Assembly (NCBI GenBank): GCA_033782935.1
Contig: JAWQEG010000062.1
Coordinates: forward strand, 12,542,001 to 12,606,000
Length of the DNA stretch: 64,000 bases
Source: Petrolisthes cinctipes
Taxonomy: Eukaryota; Arthropoda; Malacostraca; Decapoda; Porcellanidae
Direction of reading: 5' to 3'
Under the pieces are notes generated by a model. That model made no database searches. It was not told the DNA's origin and saw nothing but the letters and a program-made list of their open reading frames with translations. Both the position numbers and the translations under genes were made by a program. Positions 1-13,931 of the stretch are shown in pieces. Numbering within the stretch: the stretch's first letter is position 1; each line of letters starts with the position of its first letter.

Positions 1-613
1 ATATCGAATTTTCTGGTGTTTTGAACCTGAATTTGGGATATACACAGGTACAGAAGATGCATACACATATTGACTTTGGGCACATAAAATATCGATTTTC
101 AGCATGTTTTGGGCCTGTAATTTAAAAACACTCTAACACGGAGTATGCACGTACAGATACCTTCTGGAACCCAAAAACATTGAATTTTCGGGTGTTTTGA
201 GCCTGAATTTGAGATATAAACGGGTTCAGAAGATGCATGCACATTTCGACTTTTTGCACCTAAAATATCGATTTTGAATATGTTTTGGGTCTGTATCTTG
301 AAAACATTCTAGCAAGAAGTAGGCATGTACAGATTGCTTCTAGGACCCAAAAATATCGAATTTTTGAGTGTTTTGAATCTGAATTTGGGATATAGACATG
401 TACAGAAGATGCATACACATATTGACTTTGGGCAGCTAAAATATCGATTTTCAGCATGTTTTAGGCCTGTATTTTGAAAATACTCTAACACGGAGTATGC
501 ATGTACACATTGCTTTTGGGACCCAAAAATATCGAATATTCGGGTGTTTTGAGTCTGAATTTGAGATATAAACGGGTACAGAAGATGCATGCACATATCG
601 ACTTTGGGCACCC

Positions 614-701
614 AAAATATCGATTTTGAGCATGTTTTGGACCTGTATTTTTAAAATACTCTAACACTGAGTAGACACGTACAGATCGCTTCTGGGACCC
701 A
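614..701. repeat. First 88-bp half-unit (H1) of the reference monomer
   Basis: H1 runs from aaaatatcga to the ctgggaccca motif. It contains the A/T-rich dyad that is often perfect in the array and the conserved gtacagatcgcttctggg block. Without gaps, an H1 consensus matches the H2 consensus at 59 of 88 positions by my hand count. The best-matching blocks are aaaatatcga, gttttg-gcctg and gcatg-aca-atcg. Confidence 0.8.
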
Positions 702-789
702 AATAAATCGAATTTTCGGTTGTTCTGAGCCAGAATTTGAGATATGAACAGGTACAGAAGATGCATGCACATATCTACTTCGGGCACCT
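702..789. repeat. Second 88-bp half-unit (H2) of the reference monomer
   Basis: H2 begins with the same aaaatatcga-type motif (here aataaatcga) exactly 88 bp after the start of H1. It carries attttcggttgttctgagcc, the gagatat block and the palindromic tgcatgca. The retrotransposon at 20,261 inserted into the ttctgag of an H2 half. Confidence 0.8.
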
Positions 790-3700
790 AAAATATCGAT
801 TTTGAGCATGTTTTGGGCCTGTATTTTGAAAATACTCAAACACGGTGTAGACATGTACAGATCACTTCTGGGACACAAAAATATCGATTTTTTGGGTGTT
901 TTGAGCCTGAATTTGAGATATAAACGGGTACAGAAGATGCATGCACATATCGACTTTGGCACCCAAAATATCGATTTTTAGTATGTTTTGTGCGTATAAT
1001 TTGAAAATATTCTAGCACTGAGTAGGCATGTACAGATTGCTTCTGGGACCCAAAAATATCGAATTTTCGGGTGTTTTGAGCCAGAAATTGGGATATAACC
1101 GGGTACAGAGGATGCATGCACATATCGACTTTTTGCACCTAAAATATCGATTTTGAGCATGTTTTGGGTCTGTATCTTGAAAAAATTCTAGCAAGGAGTA
1201 GGCATGTACAGATTGCTTCTGGGACTCAAAAATATCGAATTTTCGAGTGTTTTGAACCTGAATTTGGGATATAGACGGGTACAGAAGATGCATACACATA
1301 TTGACTTTGGGCAGCTAAAATATCGATTTACAGCATGTTTTAGGCCTGTATTTTAAAAATACTCTAACACGGAGTATGCATGTACAGATTGCTTTTGAGA
1401 CCCAAAAATATCGAATATTCGGGTGTTTTGAGCCTGAATTTGAGATATAAACGGGTACAGAAGATGAATGCACATATCGACTTTGGGCACCCAAAATATC
1501 TATTTTGAGCATGTTTTGGACCTGTATTTTTAAAATACTCTAACACTGAGTAGACACGTACAGATCGCTTCTGGGACCCAAATAAATCGAATTTTCGGTT
1601 GTTCTGAGCCTGAATTTGAGATATGAACGGATACAGAAGATGCATGCACATATCGACTTCGGGCACCTAAAATATCGATTTTGAGCAGGTTTTGGGCATG
1701 TATTTTGAAAATACTCAAAAACGGTTTAGACATGTACAGATCACTTCTGGGACACAAAAATATCGATTTTTTGGGTGTTTTGAGCCTGATTTTGAGATAT
1801 AAACGGGTACAGAAGATGCATGCACATATCGACTTTTTGCACCTAAAATATCGACTTTGAGCATGTTTTGGGTCTGTATCATGAAAACTTTCTAGCAAGA
1901 AGTAGGCATGTACAGATTGCTTCTGGGACTCAAAAATATCGAATTTTCGAGTGTTTTGAACCTGAATTTGGGATATAGACGGGTACAGAGGATGCATGCA
2001 CATATCGACTTTTTGCACCTAAAATATCGATTTTGTGCATGTTTTGGGTCTGTATCGTGAAAACTTTCCAGCAAGAAGTAGGCATGTACAGATTGCTTCG
2101 GGAATCAAAAATATCGAATTTTCGAGTGTTTTGAACCTGAATTTGGGATATAGACGGGTACAGAAGATGCATACACATATTGACTTTGGGCAGCTAAAAT
2201 ATCGATTTACAGCATGTTTTAGGCCTGTATTTTAAAAATACTCTAACACGGAGTATGCATGTACAGATGGCTTTTGGGACCCAAAAATATCGAATATTCG
2301 GGTGTTTTGAGTCTGAATTTGAGATATAAACGGGTACAGAAGATGCATGCACATATCGACTTTGGGCACCCAAAATATCGATTTTGAGCATGTTTTGCAC
2401 CTGTATTTTTAAAATACTCTAACACTGAGTAGACACGTACAGATCGCTTCTGGGACCCAAATAAATCGAATTTTCGGTTGTTCTGAGCCTGAATTTGAGA
2501 TATGAACAGGTACAGAAGATGCATGCACATATCGACTTCGGGCACCTAAAATATCGATTTTGAGCATGTTTTGGGCCTGTATTTTGAAAATACTCAAACA
2601 CGGTGTAGACATGTACAGATCACTTCTGGGACACAAAAATATCGATTTTTTGGGTGTTTTGAGCCTGAATTTGAGATATAAACGGGTACAGAAGATGCAT
2701 GCACATATCGACTTTTTGCACCTAAAATATCGATTTTGAGCATGTTTTGGGTCTGTATCATGAAAACTTTTTAGCAAGAAGTAGGCATGTACAGATTGCT
2801 TCTGGGACTCAAAAATATCGAATTTTCGAGTGTTTTGAACCTGAATTTGGGATATAGACGGGTACAGAAGATGCATACACATATTGACTTTGGGCAGCTA
2901 AAATATCGATTTACAGCATGTTTTCGGCCTGTATTTTAAAAATACTCTAACACGGAGTATGCATGTACAGATGGCTTTTGAGACCCAAAAATATCGAATA
3001 TTCGGGTGTTTTGAGTCTGAATTTGAGATATAAACAGGTACAGAAGATGCATGCACATATCGACTTTGGGCACCCAAAATATCGATTTTGAGCATGTTTT
3101 GGACCTGTATTTTTAAAATACTCTAACACTGAGTAGACACGTACAGATCGCTTCTGGGACCCAAATAAATCGAATTTTTGGTTATTCTGAGCCTGAATTT
3201 GAGATATGAACAGGTACAGAAGATTCATGCACATATCGACTTCGGGCACCTAAAATATCGATTTTGAGCTTGTTTTGGGCCTGTATTTTGAAAATACTCA
3301 AACACGGTGTAGACATGTACAGATCACTTCTGGGACACAAAAATATCGATTTTTTGGGTGTTTTGAGCCTGAATTTGAGATATAAACGGGTACAGAAGAT
3401 GCATGCACATATCGACTTTGGCACCCAAAATATCGATTTTTAGTATGTTTTGGGCGTATAATTTGAAAATATTCTAGCACTGAGTAGGCATGTACAGATC
3501 GCTTCTGGGACCCAAAAATATCGAATTTATAGGTGTTTTGAGCCAGAAATTGGGATATAACTGGGTACAGAGGATGCATGCACATATCGACTTTTTGCAC
3601 CTAAAATATCGATTTTGAGCATGTTTTGGGTCTGTATCTTGAAAAAATTCTAGCAAGGAGTAAGTATGTACAGATCGCTTCTGGGACCCAAAAATATCGA

Positions 3701-3952
3701 TTTTTTGGGTGTTTTGAACCTGAATTTGGGATATAGACGGATACAGAAGATGCATGCACATATCGACTTTTTGCACCTAAAATATCGATTTTGAGCATGT
3801 TTTGGGCCTGTATTTTGAAAATACTCTAACACGGAGTAGGCATGTACAGATCGCTTCTGGTACCCAAAAATATCGAATTTTCGGGTGTTTTGAGCCTGAA
3901 TTTGAGATATAAACGGGTACAGAAGATGCATGAACATTTCGACTTTTTGCAC

Positions 3953-6900
3953 CTAAAATATCGATTTTGAGTATGTTTTGGGTCTGTATCTTGAAAACAT
4001 TCTAGCAAGAAGTAGGCATGTACAGATTGCTTCTGGGACCCAAAAACATCGAATTTTTGAGTGTTTTAAATCTGAATTTGGGATATAGACGTGTACAGAA
4101 GATGCATACACATATTGACTTTGGGCAGCTAAAATATCGATTTTCAGCATGTTTTAGGCCTGTATTTTGAAAATACTCTAACACGGACTATGCATATACA
4201 CATTGCTTTTGGGACCCAAAAATATCGAATATTCGGGTGTTTTGAGTCTGAATTTGAGATATAAACGGGTACAGAAGATGCATGCACATATCGACTTTGG
4301 GCACCCAAAATATCGATTTTGAGCATGTTTTGGACCTGTATTTTTAAAATACTCTAACACTGAGTAGACACGTACAGATCGCTTCTGGAACCCAAATAAA
4401 TCGAATTTTAGGGTGTTCTGAGCCTGAATTTGTGATATGAACGGGTACAGAAGATGCATGCGCATATCGACTTTGAGCACCTAAAACATCGATTTTGAGC
4501 ATGTTTTGGGCCTGTATTTTAAAAATACTATAACACGGTGTAGACATGTACAGATAGCTTCTGGGACACAAAAATATCGATTTTTTGGGTGTTTTGAGCC
4601 TGAATTTGAGATATAAACGGGTACAGAAGATGCATGCACATTTCGACTTTTTGCACCTAAAATATCGATTTTGAGTATGTTTTGGGTCTGTATCTTGAAA
4701 ACATTCTAGCAAGAAGTAGGCATGTACAGATTGCTTCTGGGACCCAAAAATATCGATTTTTTGAGTGTTTTGAATCTGAATTTGGGATATAGACCGGTAC
4801 AGAAGATGCATACACATATTGACTTTGGGCAGCTAAAATATCGATTTTCAGCATGTTTTAGGCCTGTATTTTGAAAATACTCTAACACGGAGTATGCATG
4901 TACACATTGCTTTTGGGACCCAAAAATATCGAATATTCGGGTGTTTTGAGTCTGAATTTGAGATATAAACGGGTACAGAAGATGCATGCACATATCGACT
5001 TTGGGCACCCAAAATATCGATTTTGACCATGTTTTGGACCTGTATTTTTAAAATACTCTAACACTGAGTAGACACGTACAGATCGCTTCTGGAACCCAAA
5101 TTAATCTAATTTTAGGGTGTTCTGAGCCTGAATTTGAGATATGAACAGGTACAGAAGATGCATGCACATATCGACTTTGGGCACCTAAAATATCGATTTT
5201 GAGCATGTTTTGGGCCTGTAATTTGAAAATACTATAGCACGGTGTAGACATGTACAGATCGCTTCTGGGACACAAAAATATCGATTTTTTGGGTGTTCTG
5301 AGCCTGAATTTGAGATATAAACGGGTACAGAAGTTGCATGCACTTATCGACTTTGGCACCCAAAATATCGATTTTTAGTATGTTTTGGGCGTATAATTTG
5401 AAAATATTCTAGCACTGAGTAGGCATGTACAGATCGCTTCTGGGACTCAAATATATCGAATTTTCTGGTGTTTTGAACCAGAATTAGGGATATACACGTG
5501 TACAGAAGATGCATACACATATTGACTTTGGGCATATAAAATATCGATTTTCAGCATGTTTTGGGCCTGTATTTTAAAAACACTCTAACACGGAGTATGC
5601 ACGTACAGATCGCTTCTGGGACCCAAAAACATTGAATTTTCGGGTGTTTTGAGCCTGAATTTGAGATATAAACGGGTACAGAAGATGCATGCACATATCG
5701 ACTTTGGGCACCCAAAATATCGATTTTGAGCATGTTTTGTGCCTGAATTTTTAAAATACTCTAACACTGAGTAGACACGTACAGATCGCTTCTGGGACCC
5801 AAATAAATCGAATTTTCGGGTGTTCTGAGCCTGAATTTGAGATATAAACGGGTACAGAAGATGCATGCACATTTTGACTTTGGGCACCTAAAATATCGAT
5901 TTTGAGTATGTTTTGGGTCTGTATCTTGAAAAAATTCTAGCAAGAAGTAGGCATGTACAGATTGCTTCTGGGACCCAAAAATATCGAATTTTTGAGTGTT
6001 TTGAATCTGAATTTGGGATATAGACGGGTACAGAAGATGCATACACATATTGACTTTGGGCAGCTAAAATATCGATTTTCATCATGTTTTAGGCCTGTAT
6101 TTTGAAAATACTCTAAAACAGAGTATGCATGTACACATTGCTTTTGGGACCCAAAAATATCGAATATTCGGGTGTTTTGAGTCTGAATTTGAGATATAAA
6201 CGGGTACAGAAGATGCATGCACATATCGACTTTGGGCACCCAAAATATCGATTTTGAGCATGTTTTGGGCCTGTATTTTTAAAATACTCTAACACTGAGT
6301 AGACACGTTACAGATCGCTTCTGGAACCCAAATAAATCGAATTTTAGGGTGTTCTGAGCCTGAATTTGAGATATGAACGGGTACAGAAGATGCATGCACA
6401 TATCGACTTTGGCACCCAAAATATCGATTTTTAGTATGTTTTGGGCGTATAATTTGAAAATATTCTCGCACTGAGTAGGCATGTACAGATCGCTTCTGGG
6501 ACCCAAATATATCGAATTTTCTGGTGTTTTGAACCAGAATTAGGGATATACACGGGTACAGAAGATACATACACATATTGACTTTGGGCACATAAAATAT
6601 CGATTTTCAGCATGTTTTGGGCCTGTATTTTAAAAACACTCTAACACGGAGTATGCACGTACAGATCGCTTCTGGGACCCAAAAACATTGAATTTTCGGG
6701 TGTTTTGAGCCTGAATTTGAGATATAAACGGGTACAGAAGATGCATGCACATATCGACTTTGGGCACCCAAAATATCTATTTTGAGCATGTTTTGGGCCT
6801 GAATTTTTAAAATACTCTAACACTGAGTAGACACGTACAGATCGCTTCTGGGACCCAAAAATATCGAATTTTCGGGTGTTCTGAGCCTGAATTTGAGATA

Positions 6901-7775
6901 TGAACGGGTACAGAAGATGCATGCACATATCGACTTTCGGCACCTAAAACATCGATTTTGAGCATGTTTTGGGCATGTATTTTGAAAATACTCAAACACG
7001 GTGTAGACATCTACAGATCGCTTCTGGGACACAAAAATATCGATTTTTTGGGTGTTTTGAGCCTGAATTTGAGATATAAACGGGTACAGAAGATGCATGC
7101 ACATTTCGACTTTTTGCACCTAAAATATCGATTTTGAGTATGTTTTGGGTCTGTATCTTGAAAAAAATCTAGCAAGAAGGAGGCATGTACAGATTGCTTC
7201 TGGGACCCAAAAATATCGAATTTTTGAGTGTTTTGAATCTGAATTTGGGATATAGACGGGTACAGAAGATGCATACACATATTGACTTTGGGCAGCTAAA
7301 ATATCGATTTTCAGCATGTTTTAGGCCTGTATTTTGAAAATACTCTAAAACAGAGTATGCATGTACACATTGCTTTTGGGACCCAAAAATATCGAATATT
7401 CGGGTGTTTTGAGTCTGAATTTGAGATATAAACGGGTACAGAAGATGCATGCACATATCGACTTTGGGCACCCAAAATATCGATTTTGAGCATGTTTTGG
7501 GCCTGTATTTTTAAAATACTCTAACACTGAGTAGACACGTACAGATCGCTTGTGGAACCCAAATAAATCGAATTTTAGGGTGTTCTGAGCCTGAAATTAA
7601 GATATGAACAGATACAGAAGATGCATGCACATTTCGACTTTTTGCACTTAAAATATCGATTTTGAGTATGTTTTGGGTCTGTATCTTGAAAAAATTCTAG
7701 CAAGAAGTAGGCGTGTACAGATTGCTTCTGGGACCCAAAAATATCGAATTTTTGAGTGTTTTGAATCTGAATTTG
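3953..7775. repeat. Mosaic of short higher-order units (3-, 4-, 6- and 7-mers)
   Basis: A group of monomers containing ttgggcagctaaaatatcg recurs with phase starts near 3,953, 4,657, 5,888, 7,120 and 7,648. The spacings are 704, 1,231, 1,232 and 528 bp. A separate pair of monomers near 5,551 and 6,607 is 1,056 bp apart. All spacings are whole multiples of 176, which suggests repeated unequal exchange among neighbouring monomers. No single unit dominates. Limits are approximate. Confidence 0.6.
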
Positions 7776-10700
7776 GGATATAGACGGGTACAGAAGATGC
7801 ATACACATATTGACTTTGGGCAGCTAAAATATCGATTTTCAGCATGTTTTAGGCCTGTATTTTGAAAATACTCTAAAACAGAGTATGCATGTACACATTG
7901 CTTTTGGGACCCAAAAATATCGAATATTCGGGTGTTTTGAGTCTGAATTTGAGATATAAACGGGTACAGAAGATGCATGCACATATCGACTTTGGGCACC
8001 CAAAATATCGATTTTGAGCATGTTTTGGGCCTGTATTTTTAAAATACTCTAACACTGAGTAGACACGTACAGATCGCTTCTTGAACCCAAATAAATCGAA
8101 TTTTAGGGTGTTCTGAGCCTGAATTTGAGATATGAACGGATACAGAAGATGCATGCACATATCGACTTTGGGCACCTAAAATATCGATTTTGAGCATGTT
8201 TTGTGCCTGTATTTTGAAAATACTATAGCACCGTGTAGACATGTACAGATCGCTTCTGGGACCCAAAAACATTGAATTTTCGGGTGTTTTGAGCCTGAAT
8301 TTGAGATATAAACGGGTACAGAAGATGCATGCACATATCGACTTTGGGCACCCAAAATATCGATTTTGAGCATGTTTTGGGCCTGTATTATGAAAATACT
8401 CTAACACTGAGTAGACACGTAGAGATCGCTTCTGGGACCCAAATAAATCGAATTTTCCGGTGTTCTGAGCCTGAATTTGATATATGAACGGGTACAGAAG
8501 ATGCATGCACATATCAACTTTGGGCACCTAAAACATCGATTTTGAGCATGTTTTGGGCCTGTATTTTAAAAATACTATAACACGGTGTAGACATGTACAG
8601 ATCGCTTCTGGGACACAAAAATATCGATTTTTTGGGTCTTTTGAGCCTGAATTTGAGATATAAACGGGTACAGAAGATGCATGCACATATCGACTTTTTG
8701 CACCTAAAATATCGATTTTGAGCATGTTTTGGGTCTGTATCATGAAAACTTTCTAGCAAGAAGTAGGCATGTACAGATTGCTTCTGGGACTCAAAAATAT
8801 CGAATTTTCGAGTGTTTTGAACCTGAATTTGGGATATAGACGGGTACAGAAGATGCATACACATATTGACTTTGGGCAGCTAAAATATCGATTTACAGCA
8901 TGTTTTAGGCATGTATTTTAAAAATACTCTAACACGGAGTATGCATGTACAGATGGCTTTTGAGACCCAAAAATATCGAATATTCGGGTGTTTTGAGTCT
9001 GAATTTGAGATATAAACGGGTACAGAAGATGCATGCACATATCGACTTTGGGCACCCAAAATATCGATTTTGAGCATGTTTTGAGCCTGTATTTTTAAAA
9101 TACTCTAACACGGAGTAGACACGTACAGATCGCTTCTGAGAACCAAATAAATCGAATTTTCGGTTGTTCTGAGCCTGAATTTGAGATATGAACAGGTACA
9201 GAAGATGCATGCACATATCGACTTCGGGAACCTAAAATATCGATTTTGAGCATGTTTTGGACCTGTATTTTGAAAATACTCAAACACAGTGTAGACATGT
9301 ACAGATCGCTTCTGGGACACAAAAATATCGATTTTTTGGGTGTTTTGAGCCTGAATTTGAGATATAAACGGGTACAGAAGATGCATGCACATATCGACTT
9401 TGGCACCCAAAATATCGATTTTTAGTATGTTTTGGGCGTATAATTTGAAAATATTCTAGCACTGAGTAGGCATGTACAGATCGCTTCTGGGACCCAAAAA
9501 TATCGAATTTTCGGGTGTTTTGAGCCAGAAATTGGGATATAACCGGGTACAGAGGATGCATGCACATTTTGACTTTTTGCACCTAAAATATCGATTTTGA
9601 GAATGTTTTGGGCCTGTATTTTGAAAATACTCTAACACGGAGTAGGCATGTACAGATCGCTTCGGGGACCCAAAAATATCGAATTTTCGGGGGTTTTGAG
9701 CCTGAATTTGAGATATAAACGGGTATAGAAGATGCATGCACATTTCGACTTTTTGCACCTAAAATATCGATTTTGAGCATGTTTTGGGTCTGTATCTTGA
9801 AAACATTCTAGCAAGAAGTAGGCATGTACAGATTGCTTCTGGGACCCAAAAATATCGAATTTTCGAGTGTTTTGAACCTGAATTTGGGATATAGACGGGT
9901 ACAGAAGATGCATACACATATTGACTTTGGGCAGCTAAAATATCGATTTTCTGCATGTTTTAGGCCTGTATTTTGAAAATACTCTAACACGGAGTATGCA
10001 TGTACACATTGCTTTTGGGACCGAAAAATATCGAATATTCGGGTGTTTTGAGTCTGAATTTGAGATATAAACAGGTACAGAAGATGCATGCACATATCGA
10101 CTTTGGGCACCCAAAATATCGATTTTGAGCATGTTTTGTGCCTGTATTTTTAAAATACTCTAACACTGAGTAGACACGTACAGATCGCTTCTGGAACCCA
10201 AATAAATCGAATTTTCGGTTGTTCTGAGCCTGAATTTGAGTTATGAACAGGTACAGAAGATGCATGCACATATCGACTTCGGGCACCTAAAATATCGATT
10301 TTGAGCATATTTTGGGCCTGTATTTTGAAAATACTCAAACACGGTGTAGACATGTACAGATCGCTTCTGGGACACAAAAATATCGATTTTTTGGGTGTTT
10401 TGAGGCTGAATTTGAAATATAATCGGGTACTGAAGATGCATGCACATATCGACTTTGAAACCTAAAATATCGATTTTTAGTATGTTTTGGGCGTATAATT
10501 TGAAAATATTCTAGCACTGAGTAGGCATGTACAGATCGCTTCTGGGACCCAAAAATATCGAATTTTCGGGTGTTTTGAGCCTGAAATTGGGATATAACCG
10601 GGTACAGAGGATGCATGCACATATCGACTTTTTGCACCTAAAATATCGATTTTGAGCATGTTTTGGGTCTGTATCTTGAAAAAATTCTAGCAAGGAGTAG

Positions 10701-10940
10701 GTATGTACAGATCGCTTAAGGGACCCAAAACTATCGAATTTTCGGGGGTTTTGAGCCAGAATTTGGGATATCACCGGGTACAGAGGATGCATGCACATAT
10801 CGACTTTTTGCACCTAAAATATCGATTTTAAGCATGTTTTGGGTCTGTATCTTGAAAACATATTACAAAGGAGTAGGCATGTACAGATCGCTTCTGGGAC
10901 CCAAAAATACCGAATTTTCTGGTGTTTTGAACCTGAATTA
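7775..10940. repeat. Higher-order repeat A, copy 1 (3,166 bp, 18 monomers)
   Basis: From gggatatagac at 7,775 the sequence matches the sequence 3,166 bp downstream almost base for base, including private variants such as tcttgaacccaaataaatcg (8,080) and cagatggcttttgag (8,949). Upstream of 7,775 the similarity falls to ordinary monomer level. 3,166 bp is 18 monomers with small indels. Confidence 0.85.
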
Positions 10941-13931
10941 GGGATATAGACGGGTACAGAAGATGCATACACATATTGACTTTGGGCAGCTAAAATATCG
11001 ATTTTCAGCATGTTTTAGGCCTGTATTTTGAAAATACTCTAAAACAGAGTATGCATGTACACATTGCTTTTGGGACCCAAAAATATCGAATATTCGGGTG
11101 TTTTGAGTCTGAATTTGAGATATAAACGGGTACAGAAGATGCATGCACATATCGACTTTGGGCACCCAAAATATCGATTTTGAGCATGTTTTGGGCCTGT
11201 ATTTTTAAAATACTCTAACACTGAGTAGACACGTACAGATCGCTTCTTGAACCCAAATAAATCGAATTTTAGGGTGTTCTGAGCCTGAATTTGAGATATG
11301 AACGGATACAGAAGATGCATGCACATATCGACTTTGGGCACCTAAAATATCGATTTTGAGCATGTTTTGGGCCTGTATTTTGAAAATACTATAGCACCGT
11401 GTAGACATGTACAGATCGCTTCTGGGACCCAAAAACATTGAATTTTCGGGTGTTTTGAGCCTGAATTTGAGATATAAACGGGTACAGAAGATGCATGCAC
11501 ATATTGACTTTGGGCACCCAAAATATCGATTTTGAGCATGTTTTGGGCCTGTATTTTGAAAATACTCTAACACTGAGTAGACACGTAGAGATCGCTTCTG
11601 GGACCCAAATAAATAGAATTTTCCGGTGTTCTGAGCCTGAATTTGAGATATGAACGGGTACAGAAGATGCATGCACATATCAACTTTGGGCACCTAAAAC
11701 ATCGATTTTGAGCATGTTTTGAGCCTGTATTTTAAAAATACTATAACACGGTGTAGACATGTACAGATCGCTTCTGGGACACAAAAATATCGATTTTTTG
11801 AGTCTTTTGAGCCTGAATTTGAGATATAAACGGGTACAGAAGATGCATGCACATATCGACTTTTTGCACCTAAAATATCGATTTTGAGCATGTTTTGGGT
11901 CTGTATCATGAAAACTTTCTAGCAAGAAGTAGGCATGTACAGATTGCTTCTGGGACTCAAAAATATCGAATTTTCGAGTGTTTTGAACCTGAATTTGGGA
12001 TATAGACGGGTACAGAAGATGAATACACATATTGACTTTGGGCAGCTAAAATATCGATTTACAGCATGTTTTAGGCATGTATTTTAAAAATACTCTAACA
12101 CGGAGTATGCATGTACAGATGGCTTTTGAGACCCAAAAATATCGAATATTCGGGTGTTTTGAGTCTGAATTTGAGATATAAACGGGTACAGAAGATGCAT
12201 GCACATATCGACTTTGGGCACCCAAAATATCGATTTTGAGCATGTTTTGAGCCTGTATTTTTAAAATACTCTAACACGGAGTAGACACGTACAGATCGCT
12301 TCTGAGAACCAAATAAATCGAATTTTCGGTTGTTCTGAGCCTGAATTTGAGATATGAACAGGTACAGAAGATGCATGCACATATCGACTTCGGGAACCTA
12401 AAATATCGATTTTGAGCATCTTTTGGACCTGTATTTTGAAAATACTCAAACACAGTGTAGACATGTACAGATCGCTTCTGGGACACAAAAATATCGATTT
12501 TTTGGGTGTTTTGAGCCTGAATTTGAGATATAAACGGGTACAGAAGATGCATGCACATATCGACTTTGGTACCCAAAATATCGATTTTTAGTATGTTTTG
12601 GGCGTATAATTTGAAAATATTCTAGCACTGAGTAGGCATGTACAGATCGCTTCTGGGACAAAAAAATATCGAATTTTCGGGTGTTTTGAGCCAGAAATTG
12701 GGATATAACCGGGTACAGAGGATGCATGCACATTTTGACTTTTTGCACCTAAAATATCGATTTTGAGCATGTTTTGGGCCTGTATTTTGAAAATACTCTA
12801 ACACGGAGTAGGCATGTACAGATCGCTTCGGGGACCCAAAAATATCGAATTTTCGGGGGTTTTGTGCCTGAATTTGAGATATAAACGGGTATAGAAGATG
12901 CATGCACATTTCGACTTTTTGCACCTAAAATATCGATTTTGAGCATGTTTTGGGTCTGTATCTTGAAAACATTCTAGCAAGAAGTAGGCATGTACAGATT
13001 GCTTCTGGGACCCAAAAATATCGAATTTTCGAGTGTTTTGAACCTGAATTTGGGATATAGACGGGTACAGAAGATGCATACACATATTGACTTTGGGCAG
13101 CTAAAATATCGATTTTCTGCATGTTTTAGGCCTGTATTTTGAAAATACTCTAACACGGAGTATGCATGTACACATTGCTTTTGGGACCCAAAAATATCGA
13201 ATATTCGGGTGTTTTGAGTCTGAATTTGAGATATAAACAGGTACAGAAGATGCATGCACATATCGACTTTGGGCACCCAAAATATCGATTTTGAGCATGT
13301 TTTGTGCCTGTATTTTTAAAATACTCTAACACTGAGTAGACACGTACAGATCGCTTCTGGAACCCAAATAAATCGAATTTTCGGTTGTTCTGAGCCTGAA
13401 CTTGAGTTTTGAACAGGTACAGAAGATGCATGCACATATCGACTTCGGGCACCTAAAATATCGATTTTGAGCATATTTTGGGCCTGTATTTTTTAAATAC
13501 TCTAACACGGTGTAGACATGTACAGATCGCTTCTGGGACACAAAAATATCGAATTTTCGGGTGTTTTGAGCCTGAAATTGGGATATAACCGGGTACAGAG
13601 GATGCATGCACATATCGACTTTTTGCACCTAAAATATCGATTTTGAGCATGTTTTGGGTCTGTATCTTGAAAAAATTCTAGCAAGGAGGAGGTATGTACA
13701 GATCGCTTAAGGGACCCAAAACTATCGAATTTTCGGGGGTTTTGAGCCAGAATTTGGGATATCACCGGGTACAGAGGATGCATGCACATATCGACTTTTT
13801 GCACCTAAAATATCGATTTTAAGCATGTTTTGGGTCTGTATCTTGAAAACATATTACAAAGGAGTAGGCATGTACAGATCGCTTCTGGGACCCAAAAATA
13901 CCGAATTTTCTGGTGTTTTGAACCTGAATTA
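10941..13931. repeat. Higher-order repeat A, copy 2 (2,991 bp, 17 monomers)
   Basis: Second tandem copy of the 3,166-bp unit. The offset is constant at 3,166 until about 13.45 kb and is 2,991 afterwards, so one monomer (175 bp) has been lost. The join lies within the cttctgggaca...caaaaatatcga block near 13,530-13,552, where the two parental monomers are nearly identical. After 13,931 the next monomer starts like copy 1 (gggatatagacggg) and then diverges. Confidence 0.85.

Larger units (their letters stand above)
614..789. repeat. Representative 176-bp satellite monomer
   Basis: A convenient reference unit, starting at aaaatatcga. It contains two 88-bp halves, 614-701 and 702-789. The first half carries gcatgttttgg, the A/T dyad, then gtagacacgtacagatcgc. 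The second half carries tgttctgagcc, gagatatgaac and gatgcatgcacatatc. The next monomer begins at 790, exactly 176 bp on. The start point is arbitrary because the array is continuous. Confidence 0.9.
485..3250. repeat. Local five-monomer higher-order repeat (about 879 bp)
   Basis: A marker monomer containing gtagacacgtacagatcgc followed by caaataaatcga recurs at about 671, 1,550, 2,429 and 3,133. The spacings are 879, 879 and 704 bp, that is five, five and four monomers. The neighbouring monomers follow in the same order, so this is a small tandem higher-order unit whose last copy has lost one monomer. Boundaries are approximate. Confidence 0.7.
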
